This document shows positions 12,301-24,311 of a stretch of DNA of 64,000 nucleotides, in pieces. The first letter of the stretch is position 1. Each line of letters opens with the position of its first letter. The notes under the pieces are model-generated. The model was not told the DNA's origin and ran no database searches. It saw nothing but the letters and a program-made list of their open reading frames with translations. Origin of the DNA: Lotus japonicus (Eukaryota > Streptophyta > Magnoliopsida > Fabales > Fabaceae); contig NC_080042.1 of the NCBI RefSeq assembly GCF_012489685.1, positions 13,964,150 to 14,028,149 of the forward strand, given 5' to 3'. The position numbers and the translations under genes were made by a program.

Positions 12301-12420
12301 AGACAATGATTATGATCAGAAACCACACTTATTGACATTTTAAAAACATTCGTTTAACTGCAAACCAAAAAAGGAGATATGTTGTGTCTTCTAAATTAAT
12401 CACGTCCTTATTTCAATTTT

Positions 12421-12632
12421 GGCTTAAATCCACTTTTGGACCCCCAAATTTACATTTTTTGCGATTGTTGTCCTGTTCTTATTTTTCTACGAAACGAGAC
12501 CCTCTACAGGCAATTTGTATACAGAAGATGGCTCATATTTTTGCCTGAAGAGGGTCTCGGTTCGTAGAAAAATAAGATCAGGGTCAACAATCGCAAAAAA
12601 TGTAAACTTAGGGGTCCAAAAGAGCATTTAAA
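12421..12632. mobile_element. Fold-back MITE 1
   Basis: Arms of about 95 bp are near-perfect inverted repeats, beginning GGCTTAAATCCACTTTTGGA on the left and with its counterpart on the right, around a short centre near 12520-12535. There is no coding capacity. The terminus style resembles Mutator-like fold-back elements of legumes (from memory). Exact ends and TSD are fuzzy because the flanks are AT-rich. Confidence 0.75.
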
Positions 12633-13687
12633 ATTTTAAACAAGTTTAAACGTTAAAAACAATCACCAATGTGATTCACGTCCATGTGACATGAATTTTT
12701 TCAATTCAAAAGCTTCAAACCCAATCAATCGCTGAAAGCAATTTTAAAAATTAATCGTTGAAGCAGAGTTATATTTAAAGTTTCTTTTAATTTTAAATCA
12801 ATCCATGTTATTAATGCCAGACAACGTTTTAAGGTCTATATATAATATATAAACCTTTTCAATTTTAATGTTAAACACTCTTTCAGTGTACAACCATTAA
12901 ACTTTTTCAGTATTTCCACTTTTAACTTCTACAGCTAATTCAAAACTTTGCACCAATATATAAAAGGCTCTTGTTATAATTACATAGTATACACCTAATG
13001 AACTTAATTTGTAAATACCCAAATTTTTACACCTACTTGTTAAAATCTTGCAGACTTATCTTGAAACCTATTTTAGTGATTTCTATCTCTTTTAGTTTGA
13101 CTATAAAGAGCCTTAGGTGATATCAAACTTAAAAGTGAACTATTAAAGACAAAGACCTTCAACTAGAAAGTTATAACACGTATCTCCATAAACTTGAATC
13201 TTTGTGCTTTCCGATCTTCATGGTCTTCAACATTTTTCTTCTTTATTGATGTTGTTGTCTTCATCAAAACCTAGCCCAGGTCATGGAGAGGCTCTTCTTC
13301 ACACATAAGCTTCTGAATCATGGGTGATTTTCAAGACCCATCAGCAGGATTGACCAAGATTTTGCAAAGCACTATGTGTGGGTCACAAGCATTGATTTCA
13401 GTGGAAATTTTGGTATCATTGATCAAGGGTTTAATAACCCCCTATACTTCATATCAATATATTTCTAATGTCTTATAAAAAAATTAACTATGAGAACTTG
13501 GGTGCACACAATGCTAAGGTTTCTTCTTCTGTCTCGGTTTCATAATCCATATTCTCTTCTTCAGGTAACATAAACAATCCTATTTTGATTTCACCATCAT
13601 CTTTGACCGAAGAAGAATCATAAAGATGTTTACTCTCTGAATTTTAAATAAATATAATTGAATTTACGTTATGAACATTAAGTTGTG
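12633..13687. other. AT-rich DNA without a recognisable gene
   Basis: I read both strands and see no ORF with a domain, no terminal repeats and no RNA gene. It could be unique intergenic DNA or very old repeat. Confidence 0.5.
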
Positions 13688-13742
13688 TGGCTTAGCTGGC
13701 AAATGAATTGTTTAGTAGCCTTGAGGTTCTAGGTTTGAATCC
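13688..13742 (+). repeat. Possible tRNA-derived SINE head (A and B boxes)
   Basis: TGGCTTAGCTGG (13688-13699) resembles a Pol III A box and GGTTTGAATCC (13732-13742) a B box, at tRNA-like spacing. No full cloverleaf and no clear 3' tail are visible. It could be a SINE remnant or a MULE-captured tRNA-like piece. Confidence 0.35.
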
Positions 13743-14185
13743 CCTTAAATTGCATGTGTTTTCGACATTCAGGGAATAAATTATTTAACGTTTGCACGTC
13801 AGCACCCTGTCATCTTCGTTAGTTGATTAAAACTCACGGAAGGACAAACTTGGCTAACGTTTGCCACATTCAGGGACCGCGAGAAGGATTTTTAGAGTTT
13901 ATGGACCAACTTGACAGCATCTGCCACTTCCAGGACCAAACTGAGTATTTACTCGGTGCAGAAGTCATCCACTGAACATTTTCAATCGACGAGAAATTCA
14001 TTCCTCGGGTTTCTGAAGCCAAATCCTATCAATATTACAATCAAAAGTTCCTGAAATGAATATATGTTCTCAAACAAAACACCACAAAGTCTTATTCCCG
14101 CTCCAATTAAGAATCGGGGCTTCATTAGTATTTTTACAGCGACGAATCGCCATTCAAATATTCTGAATTGTATACATATATATAT
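13743..14185. other. Degenerate repeat-like sequence, no gene
   Basis: Contains phrases such as ACATTCAGGGACCG and CCAGGACCAAACTGAGTA, typical of decayed fold-back DNA elements, but no terminal repeats that I can pair. It ends in a TA microsatellite at about 14171-14185. Confidence 0.4.
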
Positions 14186-14696
14186 GGCTAAAAAGCACTT
14201 ATATATACCCCTCCGTCAGTCAGACGTTATAAAGCTGCCGATGTTTCTACCCTCATTTCTTCAAACAGTGCACCATCTACCCCTCCGTCAGTCAGACGTT
14301 AAAAAACTAACAGAATGAGCTGATTTGGCTTTTTTTATTATATTTTTTGGACCTGCCACGTGGAAATTACAAGTGAAATTGGAAAAAGGGGGCATGGGAG
14401 ATTCAAACTCAAGACCTGTAAGTAGCAAAACATGCATTTAACGAGTTCAGTTACATACATAATTGATATATACATCACGAAAATTTAATTTATATTATTT
14501 CCTTGATCATCATCAACTTCATATACTCCTCTTCATCTCTCCAATCCACTTAGGAACCTCTCCTAAGAAAGCCTTACTGACGGAGGGGTAGACGGTGCAC
14601 TGTTTGAAAACATGAGGGGTAGAAGCGTCGACAAAAATAGAGTAGGACAGAATTTGCACAAACTTGAAACATCAGGGGCCAAAAATGCTTTTAGCC
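14186..14696. mobile_element. Fold-back MITE 2 inserted in a TA microsatellite
   Basis: Ends are GGCTAAAA (14186) and TTTTAGCC (to 14696). Long interrupted inverted repeats follow, including paired CTACCCCTCCGTCAGT and ACTGACGGAGGGGTAG segments. Both flanks are TATATATAT, consistent with a target duplication in a TA repeat. The middle (about 14391-14430) has a B-box-like GATTCAAACTC (plus strand). No transposase is present. Confidence 0.75.
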
Positions 14697-15139
14697 TATA
14701 TATATATATATATATATAGATATATAAGGTTTTTACATCGTTTCACTTTCAAGTTATAGCACACACACGTCTTATAAGCAACATTACGCTAGCATCGAAA
14801 CCTAGTCGTAAGTCAAAAATTAATTAATTAATTAATTAATTATATTATTTCTAGAAATCTCGGTCTAACAAATATTAAACCAATAACTATCAAATAAATC
14901 TTACAATATGATAATAATATAGCTAAATATTTAATTATATTATTTCCAAGGTTTTTTTCATTTTAAAAAAAAACATTGATTGGTTCGACAAAGGTAAGGT
15001 GAGAGAGAGTAAATTTTCATTCATTTAACAGGAAAATATCTTGTTGAAGTACTTGACAGGCCACTGAGGGTCAAATCACTCACTAAACAAGTCAAACCGT
15101 CTCCTTTAGGTCACTTGCTGCTAGACTCATGAAGATACA
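14697..15139. other. AT-rich junction region with simple repeats
   Basis: Holds a TA run (14697-14718) and a TTAA run (about 14818-14842). The last 140 bases may be badly decayed 3' sequence of Tat element F. There is no gene. Confidence 0.5.
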
Positions 15140-15157
15140 TTCATCAGAAGCCACCAT

Positions 15158-15346
15158 TTAACTTGGTTGCAGCATGACCGCAACCCCACTTCTGTTGTCA
15201 TTCGACGACCCATCAACAAACAATATCCATTGCGTGCTCACCTTCTCACCTTCTTCTGGTGTTAATTCAACCACAAAATCAGCCAAAGTCTGTGCACCAA
15301 CCTTCCCTCTTTTATCATACTGTAAACCATACTCTGATAATTCCAC
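15158..15346 (-). pseudogene. Second (archaeal-like) RNase H of Tat element F, truncated
   Basis: WILFVDGSSNDNRSG is the first catalytic-Asp segment of the extra RNase H that Tat elements carry after the normal RNase H. It is preceded by LADFVVELTPEE, the usual linker. A plus-strand copy at 63218-63482 continues about 25 residues further (to KASNNQAE), so F is cut after the LQPS segment. The frame is continuous with 15362-15670 apart from one TGA near 15363, where CGA would be expected. Confidence 0.85.
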
Positions 15347-15361
15347 CGACCACGCGACGAG

Positions 15362-16056
15362 TCATCCTGATAAATCTGGCTTCTGCAACACCTGTCTCAA
15401 AGGAAGATCAGTTCTTATTTTTACCTGGAAGCTTTTAAAATAAGGTCTTAGGCGCCTAGCGGTGACGAGGACGACGATCGCCGCCTTCTCTATCTTCTGA
15501 TATCTGATCTCCGCACCTTGAAGTGTATGGCTTACAAAGTAGACTATCTTTGGCTCTCCGTCCACCTCCTGAAGGATCACCGAGCTGATTGCGTGATTGC
15601 CGACAGAGAAGTATAAGTGCAAAGGGAGGCCTTGGACAAGCTTTAAAAGAACAGGTGGTGCCGACAACATCTCCTTAAGGTGGGCGAAGGCTTCTCCGCA
15701 CTCTGAATTCTACTCAAACGCTGCGTTCTTCTTAAGGCATTTAAAGAACGGGGCTGACTTCTCGCCTGAGTGAGGGAGAAAACGGGATAGGGCCGCGATT
15801 CGCCCTGTCAGTTGCTGCACTTCCTTTACACTGCTTGGACTTTTCATCTCCTGGATCGCCTTAGACTTATCTGGATTGATCTCTATTCCTCGTGACGTAA
15901 TCATGAAGCCTAAGAACTTCCCACCCTGTATACCGAAAGAACACTTTTCCGGATTAAGCCTCATGTTGTGTTTTCGGATTCTACCAAATGCCTCTGTTAA
16001 ATCCTCATGATGGTTTGCCCCCAAAACTGATTTGACGATCATATCGTCAACATACA
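15362..16056 (-). pseudogene. RT C-terminal half and RNase H of Tat element F
   Basis: Starts with VDDMIVKS, the second part of the YVDD active site, at the edge of insertion E. RT thumb (LNPEKCSFG, GFMITSRGIEINP) and connection (SRFLPHSGEKSAPFF) follow, then RNase H (LYFSVGNHAISSVILQ). One TAG near 15710 stands where a TGG codon fits the family, in the same frame on both sides. Both stops in this piece are explained by C-to-T type changes. Confidence 0.88.
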
Positions 16057-16485
16057 TGTAACGCCCCGATTTCTCAAGCGTCAAGTAATTACCAAAATTT
16101 CGCAAATAATTTTCGCCGATTCATTTACTCTTCTTTGTTTACTGATAAGGGTTCATTTTTCCTTTTTAGAAAACTCTTTATTGTCACATCTCCAGAAAAC
16201 TTCTTTATCCTAACTTCGACGAAAGAACGATAAATATAAACAACGGAATAATAATGATAACTTGAAATAAAGTCATAATCAACGTCGCGCATTAAATGAC
16301 ATCATCATAAAACAACCGTAGAAAATAATGTCGTGGCCACACCCATGTGTGGAAAAACCCACTGTGAAAGTAATCCGGTTACATAAAATAGCCAATTGCC
16401 TCCTCAAGTTTAGCAAAATAAGAAAATAAATAAATAAATGAAGTTCCAAGAATAGATATGCGCTCTCACTGGGACCCCCATGCAC

Positions 16486-16926
16486 TCACTGCCCCTCTTG
16501 CCCCGCAGAGTCCTTCTTCGGAACCTCGACCTCGCCACCCCGAGCTTCCTTCCTCGGCCTTGGACCAACCTTCGTGTTGAATATCCAACGGGCACCCCCA
16601 CCATAAGGACGTCGCTTCGTTCCAGCATCCGCGTTCACTGAAGCGACGAAATCTTCACTATCCTCGTGCTTAACCGGTGACACTCGTGATTCTTCATCCT
16701 TGGGTTGAAGGAACCTCGCTGGCGGGTATGGTATGTCATAGATCCCTCCCCGAATCATCTGACTCTCCACTATGTTGCCGTCCTCGTCCTCCCCAATGAT
16801 GCACACATCTCCGACATAGATCTTCCGAATCCCAGAGGTGTCGGTCCCCCAGGCTTCGTCATCGTACTGGTCCTCAAGTTTCATGGTCCACCGATGGACA
16901 TGTGCCATCGTCGTCGTTCTCGTCAT
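16486..16926 (-). CDS. LTR-embedded ORF of solo LTR E, unknown function
   Basis: A 146-residue ORF sense to the LTR and near its 3' end, as in the 7069-11075 LTR. The ATG at 16926 follows GTAG directly, an acceptor-like AG, although the tract before it is G-rich rather than T-rich. The N-terminal half is acidic with EDEDGN and a DIPYPPARF segment; the C-terminal half is basic (TKRRPYGGG, GPRPRKEARGG). I recognise no family. It could be translated from a spliced LTR transcript; chance remains possible. Confidence 0.4.
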   Translation of the reverse strand: MTRTTTMAHVHRWTMKLEDQYDDEAWGTDTSGIRKIYVGDVCIIGEDEDGNIVESQMIRGGIYDIPYPPARFLQPKDEESRVSPVKHEDSEDFVASVNADAGTKRRPYGGGARWIFNTKVGPRPRKEARGGEVEVPKKDSAGQEGQ

Positions 16927-18358
16927 CTACCCCCCCCCCCCAAATAAACACATAGTAAACAAGAAAGGGTCAGGTCAAACAGAAAAACAATAACAAATCA
17001 CAGTAAGGAACAGTATATTTATATATATAACATATCTCTTATGGAAAGTTTCAAGTTAATTAGTCAATGCTAACGGATTCCTCACTTCACACAACCCACC
17101 AAAACTCCTTGGCCAATCACGTGCGTCCGCAGAGGCACAATCCTCAGAGGGGGACTCACCGTCCAAGACCTCAATCACGTGGATCCACAGTATCCACAAA
17201 ACACATCACGTGCGTCCGCAGAGGCACAGTTCTTAAGAAAATCTCCCTCGCGTGCAAGGTACCATCGTTCTCATGGTCCATAGTCCACTCTAGACCTATG
17301 TCCATCTCAAATCTCATCATTAAAATTACACTTGCATGCGAGTTATGTCTCGTTCTCTTTTAAGTTTGGCTCTATGGTTATCCTAGAGTCTTATTAAATC
17401 TTGTCTCAACTATGTTAGCACAATATCACATTCACAATGAATAAAGGGAATTACGGCTAGGTGAGCGACCCCTTATTCAATTAATTAATAAACACAATAA
17501 TTTACTTAAGAAATATCATGAATATAAATCTCATGCATCTCAACACATAATTCATAGCAATTCCATTAATCATAGCATCATGTGAACTTGTGCATAATCG
17601 GAAGAAAGAATTTCACTCAAAACCCTTAAAAGAGTCTCGGCCATTTTTTTTTTAAAACGACAGCAGAAACAGCGCTCACTAAAATCGACCTGCAGAGCTC
17701 GTTTCACAATCAAAATTTTCGCAATACACATGTCTGGAAAGCTAATTCAAAATCCCACAACTTTCTAGTTTACCACTTTTTCATCAGAAGACCGGAAATA
17801 GGTGATATCGGGCCATGGAGTGCGCTGTCCAGTGCAGAAAACTGGCAGGGTCACTTCTGCCCTAAGTTAAAATTTTGGAGATGCAAATACACGGTTTCAA
17901 AGCCATTTTCCAGCAACTAAAACATTTTATAATCATGTGGAATCATCCATAGAAAAGATTTCAGAACCTAACACATCTCAAACATCATGTTGGACAATTA
18001 AGTTTCATGTCAAACTTAGCAAGTATTGCATGGGATCTTCACAAAGCATCAAGAACTAAAGCAAGAATAGCATATGGAATAACACATGGCTCATGGCAAA
18101 TCCAGTAAGAACATGATCATAAGAAGAATCCAGCAAGTTAATCCCAATATCCAACCCTCATGCAAAACCCTCCAACACAAATCTTTCATATCAAGTCATG
18201 GCAAACAATTTCCTAATGAAGCTACCCATCCTAGACCAGCCCTTACCTTGAGGGTGATCTGAATATAGAGGAAGTAAGGTTCAGAAAGTCGACTCCCCTT
18301 GCTGTCCAATGTTCTCTCCACGCGTTCCTCTTCCTTTCCCTCTCCCGCTCGCGTCGCA
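16927..18358 (-). other. Interior of LTR E without a gene
   Basis: Holds a repeated phrase TCACGTG-GTCCGCAGAGGCACA (twice, near 17115 and 17205) and a candidate splice donor at 18246-18245 (minus strand AAG/GTAAGG). No ORF with a domain is seen. Confidence 0.5.
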
Positions 18359-18745
18359 TGTAACACCCCGATTTCCAGGTGTCACTTTAGTAACCAAAAA
18401 TAGACTTTACGCTGAAAACAGGTAATTTTTTTTCCGTTTGATACCTTTTAAATCAAGCAATAGAAAATAAAGACAAAACCCAACCACTAAACTAACCAAC
18501 ACACAAATATATACACATGTACAGCCTCAGCTGCACTCCCATGTCACGCGCACTCGCAGTGACTCCAAAGTAGTGTACCCGTAGGCAAATAGTTACAGAT
18601 CCAGAAGTGTGAGTGAAAAGGTTATAATTACAATCCACTGGGAGAAAGTCGGCCTCAAAATGGCCTAAGCAAAGACCCCTATGGTCCGACTGACTCACTG
18701 TGATCCCTCAATAAGAGAACCACACAAAATCCATGCGTCGGGAAC

Positions 18746-18988
18746 CTACCCTGTCCCAAAATATGAATGACGAATCAGAGCTATTACAGTAACAACTAAC
18801 TCAAAAGGCTCTAACCACCCATAACCCACACTACTATCATCGACCCTCCCTCGAACAGTCATGAAGTCCGGGTCCTCGTCGAAAGCTTCAGTAATAGTCG
18901 TTCCGCTCCGGGTCTTTCCCGCACAACGAATCATCACGAACCGGCTGACGGACGCCTGGCAGCAGGCCGACCGCCCAAGCACAAACAT
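18746..18988 (-). CDS. Small LTR-embedded ORF in D (repeated at 25428-25670)
   Basis: An 80-residue ORF with CCQASVSRFVMIRCAGKTRS and EAFDEDPDFM. It sits where the other long LTRs have their ORFs, just upstream of a shared GACAGGGTAGG sequence. A diverged version is present in the solo LTR at 30437-30676, still open. Function and true start are unknown. Conservation between two LTRs of one family could simply reflect short age. Confidence 0.3.
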   Translation of the reverse strand: MFVLGRSACCQASVSRFVMIRCAGKTRSGTTITEAFDEDPDFMTVRGRVDDSSVGYGWLEPFELVVTVIALIRHSYFGTG

Positions 18989-19216
18989 ACAAACAAAGCC
19001 AAGGCGCTAGGGTCAACTTACAGAATACAATAGATATACAATCAACATGCGATAAAAGGGGTATATATATATATGTTGTATATATACATATAAGTTATGC
19101 ACTGCTTACCCTAAGGTTTATACATAGCATGTTATCAAATCTCTTACACAATTCAGTCATAATAAGATGCATTGTGTGCCAGTGCAGAATATGCTGACAC
19201 AAATCCGAATAACGTA

Positions 19217-19350
19217 ACTCTGCTTGGCGACGGGACAGAACAACAACGTCACTCTGCTTGGCGACGGAACAAATCAACAACGTCACTCTGCTTGGCGACG
19301 GAACAAATCAACGACGTCACTCTGCTTGGCGACGGGACAAACCAACGGTA
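19217..19350. repeat. Tandem array, four 34-bp units
   Basis: Units begin ACTCTGCTTGGCGACGG at 19217, 19251, 19285 and 19319. The other LTR of D has the same array at 25899-26032. Unrelated in sequence to the arrays of the two solo LTRs. Confidence 0.92.
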
Positions 19351-21264
19351 TTGCCACTTATAGGCTGGGCACCTCGAGACGGTCGTAACACTGGCCTCGT
19401 GTTTAACCATTTCTGCTCGGGCGTCGCTTATCACCTTTGGCTATAGTCAAGACGATACAAACTCTACATGGTTTGACCATTTCTGCTTGCTATGCCGAAC
19501 ATCAACAGGCACGATGCAACTCTACATGGATGATCGTTACCTCCTGTTGTGCCAGATATAGTCAGGACCGATTCAACTCTGCATGGCTGATCGTTACTTC
19601 CTGTTATACCGAAGTACTCTGCTTGGCACTTCATCGCGTATATGCACGTGTGCAATATGATTATCAAAACCAGAGTCAGTGTCGGTCAATACAACACGAC
19701 TTGGAGTTAGTGTCGGTCAATACAACACAACTCCCACCACAAAACCCACAAACAAAACCCAGAGTCTGTGCCGGTCAATACAACACGACTCGAACAACAC
19801 TACCAGGAGTACTAGAGTACTCGGTGACTTTCAATCATCACCATAGCTCACCTCAGTGGCTTTCCCCAATTCCAAACTCTCCAAACCCACAACATAAGTC
19901 AACTTTTCCCCGCCTTTCGTAAATATTTTCCCCTTCAGTTCTCCTATGCTTAAACGTTAATAAAAATTGTTTCAATTCGAATTAGCCAAGTTATGAGTTT
20001 ATTTCTCAAAGTCTAAGTTTCCCAAGTCTTTATTTTTCGAAAGCTCTATCATTCTAAGTTTCCAAAAATCAACCACCCAAAATACACTTCCCGGGGAAAG
20101 TCTAGGAATTCCAACGAATCCCAACAAATGGCTAAGTCTCAAACCCCACATTTGGACTTGCCTAGGGTTGTTCATCCAACCCGAGATATCAAAGATCACC
20201 AGATCAATGAACCTCCACTCCGAAGTTGCGTCGAAACGCTCAATTCAACACATCATCAATATCATAAGTTATGAAAACAATCATAACAACAAATCATCAT
20301 CATAAACAACATCAGATAAAGCATAAGTCGAATTTATCGACGCCTATCATGCAATCATAGCTAAATATAGCAAGTTGCCCTAACCTCGAGCTGTTCCAGC
20401 TTCGAAATCACAAGCTCCTTCACTCAAGTGCTCTGAACCTTCCAAAGTTCCTTCAACTGAACCTCGGAGAAAACAAAGCAGAATCCAAACAATATCGATT
20501 AGTTCGATCGCAATACAATACATAAACGATAGACAAAGCATTAAAGCTTCAGAATAGGACAATCAGGTACGAAAAGACAAGTTTTCGAAACCGAAAAACT
20601 CCCCCCTAAAGGAAATAGTCCACGGCCTCAAAGGAAAAAGGGCTTCGGCTCTTTTTCTTTGATCAAATCAATTCACAAGGTAGTTTTAGGGTAAAACTAA
20701 TGCAAAGAAACTGTCAGAACAATTTTCGGACAATCGGGCCGAAATACGACTACGCAGGGGCATTTTGGTCCAAAATAAAGGCTCAAAACTTCAAAGTTAT
20801 CAGTTCTGAAAACAAATTTGACAGCAACGATCCTCATGACTTCCGTGACAACAAATCCTAAAGGCACGAAGTCAGATTAAGTCTTTTTGACAATAAAGTT
20901 TCGAAATGTGAGACAAAAAGAGTTTTGAGTCAATTTTTCAGATCCTGGACAACTGAATCGCAATCAGAGTTTACTGACAGAGGTTTTAGGCTCATGGAAA
21001 CCTAGAGAACATAACCCAAGCAAGAAATCGAAGAAAACGGACAATTTTAGAAAAAACTCAAAACTTAGAGCACAGAAACGACTACAGAAACTCAGCAGAA
21101 ACAGTAATCAGAGGCAGGATTCATGATAGTTACCTCAATACCTAGAAGTAGGGACGAACTGCACGAAGATCGGTCAAGATTTCGCGAAAAATTCTTCTCC
21201 TCCCCTCCCCTTAGAACTCGCGGCCAAGAATGGGTGAAAATGGCAAGATTTTTGCTTTTTCGCC

Positions 21265-21272
21265 TATTTATA
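21265..21272 (-). promoter_or_regulatory. TATA box of D 3' LTR
   Basis: Minus-strand TATAAATA within a CGCCTATAAATAGGCG-like context, followed by a GA-rich leader. Present also at 27947-27954 and 33140-33147. Confidence 0.6.
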
Positions 21273-21964
21273 GGCGGGTGAAATCGCGGGAAAATGAAAA
21301 TTTCGCGATTCCGATTTTTGCAGCACGATCACCGTGGAATTCTAAGAGAGATTCTAGCGTCAGAATTCCAGAACTCAAAACAAATATCTAGGATTTGGGA
21401 AATACGATATCGAAAAACTCAAAAGCGGTGTCGGTTAATCTGCCCCGAAAAACTACTTTTTGCTGTGATGCTCAGACGACAAAACTTCCAACAGAAGAAA
21501 GATTGGAAATGTCGAAACAAGTCTGACAACGCGGACGGAATCTTTGTTAGAAGTCCCGAATAGAAAAAGTCTTCATCCATTGCTCGAAAATAGGGTTTCG
21601 AAGCAAAGAAATTAGCGTCGGCGGACATCCGAAAAGTGAAACCTATCGTGCGTACAGTCCAGAGTTCCAAAATGAAACGCTGGTCGATGGAAAAATAAAG
21701 AGAATCTTTAAATTTTCCCTGAGTTCGAAATCTCACTCAAAACGTTGCTTTAAGAGCGAAATAGCCTATTCTGGACACGCTCGCCCTAAGGCAAGTGTGC
21801 AGACGACTCGCACTAACTCCGAAAACAACTACGCAACATTCCTCAAGAAATTCCTGAACTTTCTTCTTCATTAATCTTTCTCAAATACCAAACTCCTGTC
21901 ACGCTTACACTGATTCAACGCGTGAGTCGGAAACTTAACTTGTTCTGAAAATCCAGGTCTTACA

Positions 21965-21985
21965 ATACTCCCCTCCAAAAAGAAA
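21965..21985 (-). other. Polypurine tract of D
   Basis: Minus-strand TTTTTGGAGGGGAGTAT lies directly before the 3' LTR; this is the usual plus-strand primer site for Ty3/gypsy elements. Confidence 0.8.
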
Positions 21986-22440
21986 GTTTCGTCCTCGAAA
22001 CTCAGAGTTCAGCAAAAAGTCCGGAGTATAGTTCCTTGATCTTATCTTCCAATTCCCATGTAGTATTGCCTGTGTCATTGTTCCTCATAACCTTTACTTA
22101 AGCAATCTGTTCTCCCCTTAATTGTTTCACTCTTCTATCCCCACTGCTAACTGTCGGCGTCTCAAAAGACAAAACATCATTCAACCTCATGTCGTCTGAC
22201 TCGATTACTTGCGTCGGATCTCTGCTTGAAATGATATCGGTTGGCACTCCGTGCAGTCGCTCAATCTTAGCCACTTACTTCTTTACTTTCGGTCGTCCGA
22301 AATTCCTCTTAAACTCGGTGCCTCTCTGTCATCTTAAGGTAAATACTCAACTCGTCCTCGTGATCTTCATCTACAGTCCAAAACTCCACTTGTCCGTTCG
22401 ATAACTCCTAGACGAATCCTCCCCCTTGGAAACCGCTAGT
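21965..22440 (-). pseudogene. Chromovirus pol end (integrase C-terminus and chromodomain-like tail) of D
   Basis: Minus-strand reading shows an integrase-like RLHGVPTDIISSRDP segment and, nearer the LTR, VMRNNDTGNTTWELEDKIKE, which fits the chromodomain tail of Tekay-type elements (W-E-L-E-D-KI). The usual post-stop VSRTKLSFWRG reading follows and then the polypurine tract. Stops and deletions separate the two parts. This identifies D as a chromovirus although most of pol is missing. Confidence 0.7.
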
Positions 22441-24311
22441 CCATTAAAACACCTCTAACTTCGTAACTATCATCACTCGCACAATGAAATCAATCTCCTA
22501 CTTAGTCACCCTTCGAATTAAAAATCGACTTATGTCCTTATTTCTTGTCCTTCACTAATCTTATCCCCTTCAACATCAAGTTATCAACAACTTATAAGAT
22601 ATCCTCTTCTTAATATCTAACAATCCATTATTATCGTCTTCTTCCTTAGAACTTCCCTCACTCAAACCTATTTACACTTACTGAAATCCCTAACACTTCG
22701 CACAAATCGAGACTTATCCTCTAGAAGATTAAATCATAACTATACCTCAAGGGACTTAACTAGCCATTGACTCTTAAACTCTACGAAACTCGTCAAAATA
22801 TAACAACCTCAGATATTCGTCTTAATACTAACACCTTCCTTTTTGTGACTCACTCACCATCTCGTCAATCAACTTCTTAATTTCTCAATCAAATTCTGAC
22901 AAACTTCAAGTCCTACACACCTTAGACAGACATTCATAGATTTAAAACCTAAACCTTCACCAAGTTTGGTCCTCTAGTGACCTTTAATCCTTCAATACTT
23001 CTTAAATGAATATCCGTTTCTTAAAAACTATAACTCCTTCACTTACCCAAACGACCTGACCAGTGTCGTCATGCTTTCACATTCACAACTTATTATGCCA
23101 ACATCATTCAAATCTTATCACATGGTCATTATGTCCGCAACCTCATAATCAACATCAATCGATCACCAACCTTAACACTCCACACAACCCAGAATTCCTT
23201 TACTTCAAGATCTCTCTTATATTATACCTCAATGGTCTTAACCCGAAACTCATCTTCAGGTCTTCATCTTCTAAGATTCAACTCCTATTGTCACACCTAC
23301 AACCATAAGATCTCCTACTCGTATGTGATTCTCAACTCTCAAGATTCAATCTTAACCCTAAGATTTCAATCCAACTTAGTAAATCTCACTTAGTAATCTT
23401 AGCATATTTCCTTGGAATCCATATCACCAACCTCAAGTATTCAACTTATGCTAAAACTTTCTTTCTCCAACTTAATCATTAATTCAACACTTTTCAAATG
23501 AAAATTCATCTCTTAAGACTATAATGTCTCCACATATTAATCAAACGCTTAGCGAAACTTATTGCTCGAACTCGACTATAACAATCTAGTTCAGAGCTAA
23601 TTCTTCTCAATCTCGCTACCATCAAGGTATCATCTAAAACATGATTAAATCCAACTTATTTAGTCTCTAACAACTCCCCTCAGCAATCACATAACCTATG
23701 ACTTCATAACTTCCGAGAAACTACTTAATACTTTTCCAGCACTAAATCTCTTGACTTGGTCTACCTCTACTTGGAGTAATCACACGAACTAACCAACCAA
23801 TGTCTATACGACACTCATCGACTTCCACAGCTTAATCTTTTACAATCAAATGCTTAACACGAACTTTCCTCCCAAATCCGACTAATCCTCATTCAATTCA
23901 AATTCATCTTACCCGTCCTTCTATCAAAGTCCATAACCAGCTGTGATTCCGAATATCACCCCCTCAATATTAGGTTGATCAGGCCTAATACATCGAAGGT
24001 GGAAATTTAGAAAAACCCACTGGAACAGTCAATGAGTTCCTATCCTCCAGTAGTCACAAATATCCTGATACTAAATCCTTTAATGATCCCGCTACGGAAC
24101 TACACACCCTCAACATGACACGTATACTACCCATACGGAATCTCCCTAAGATTCGTTCTTCAACTACTAGCTTCCTCATAATCGCATCGGTGGAAGACTA
24201 CTTTCTAGACTTAGTGTGCTATTCCCAACCTCGTGTAACTTCTATAGTTAAAACACGAGCAACTTCGAATAAGGTCCTACATCGTTCCCACGTTCTTCCT
24301 CGTTCAACTCC
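22441..24311 (-). other. Degenerate internal region of D
   Basis: About 1.9 kb in the position of protease, RT and integrase, purine-rich on the minus strand, but I cannot read any conserved motif in it. It may be decayed pol or unrelated filler. Because the LTRs are nearly identical, this decay predates the last transposition, so D moved in this defective form. Confidence 0.5.

Larger units (their letters stand above)
18359..21964 (-). repeat. 3' LTR of element D
   Basis: TGTAACACCCCG to GGTCTTACA in plus order. TATA box TATAAATA (minus) at 21265-21272, candidate donor GAG/GTTAGGGC at 20384, 34-bp tandem array at 19217-19350, and an ORF at 18746-18988. The same parts recur 6682 bases to the right in the 5' LTR. 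Confidence 0.95.

Noticed and set aside
13688..13742. A true tRNA gene
   Set aside because: A and B box resemblance only; acceptor, anticodon and T stems do not pair.
19217..19350. Direct repeats resembling a CRISPR array (also 8712-8840 and 31080-31411)
   Set aside because: Units are adjacent or nearly so, with no unique spacers of constant length and no cas genes; the context is a plant LTR. They are minisatellites.
19437..19922. 161-residue plus-strand ORF, repeated at 26119-26604
   Set aside because: Antisense to the LTR, no domain, and absent as an intact ORF from the related LTR at 30047-33838.
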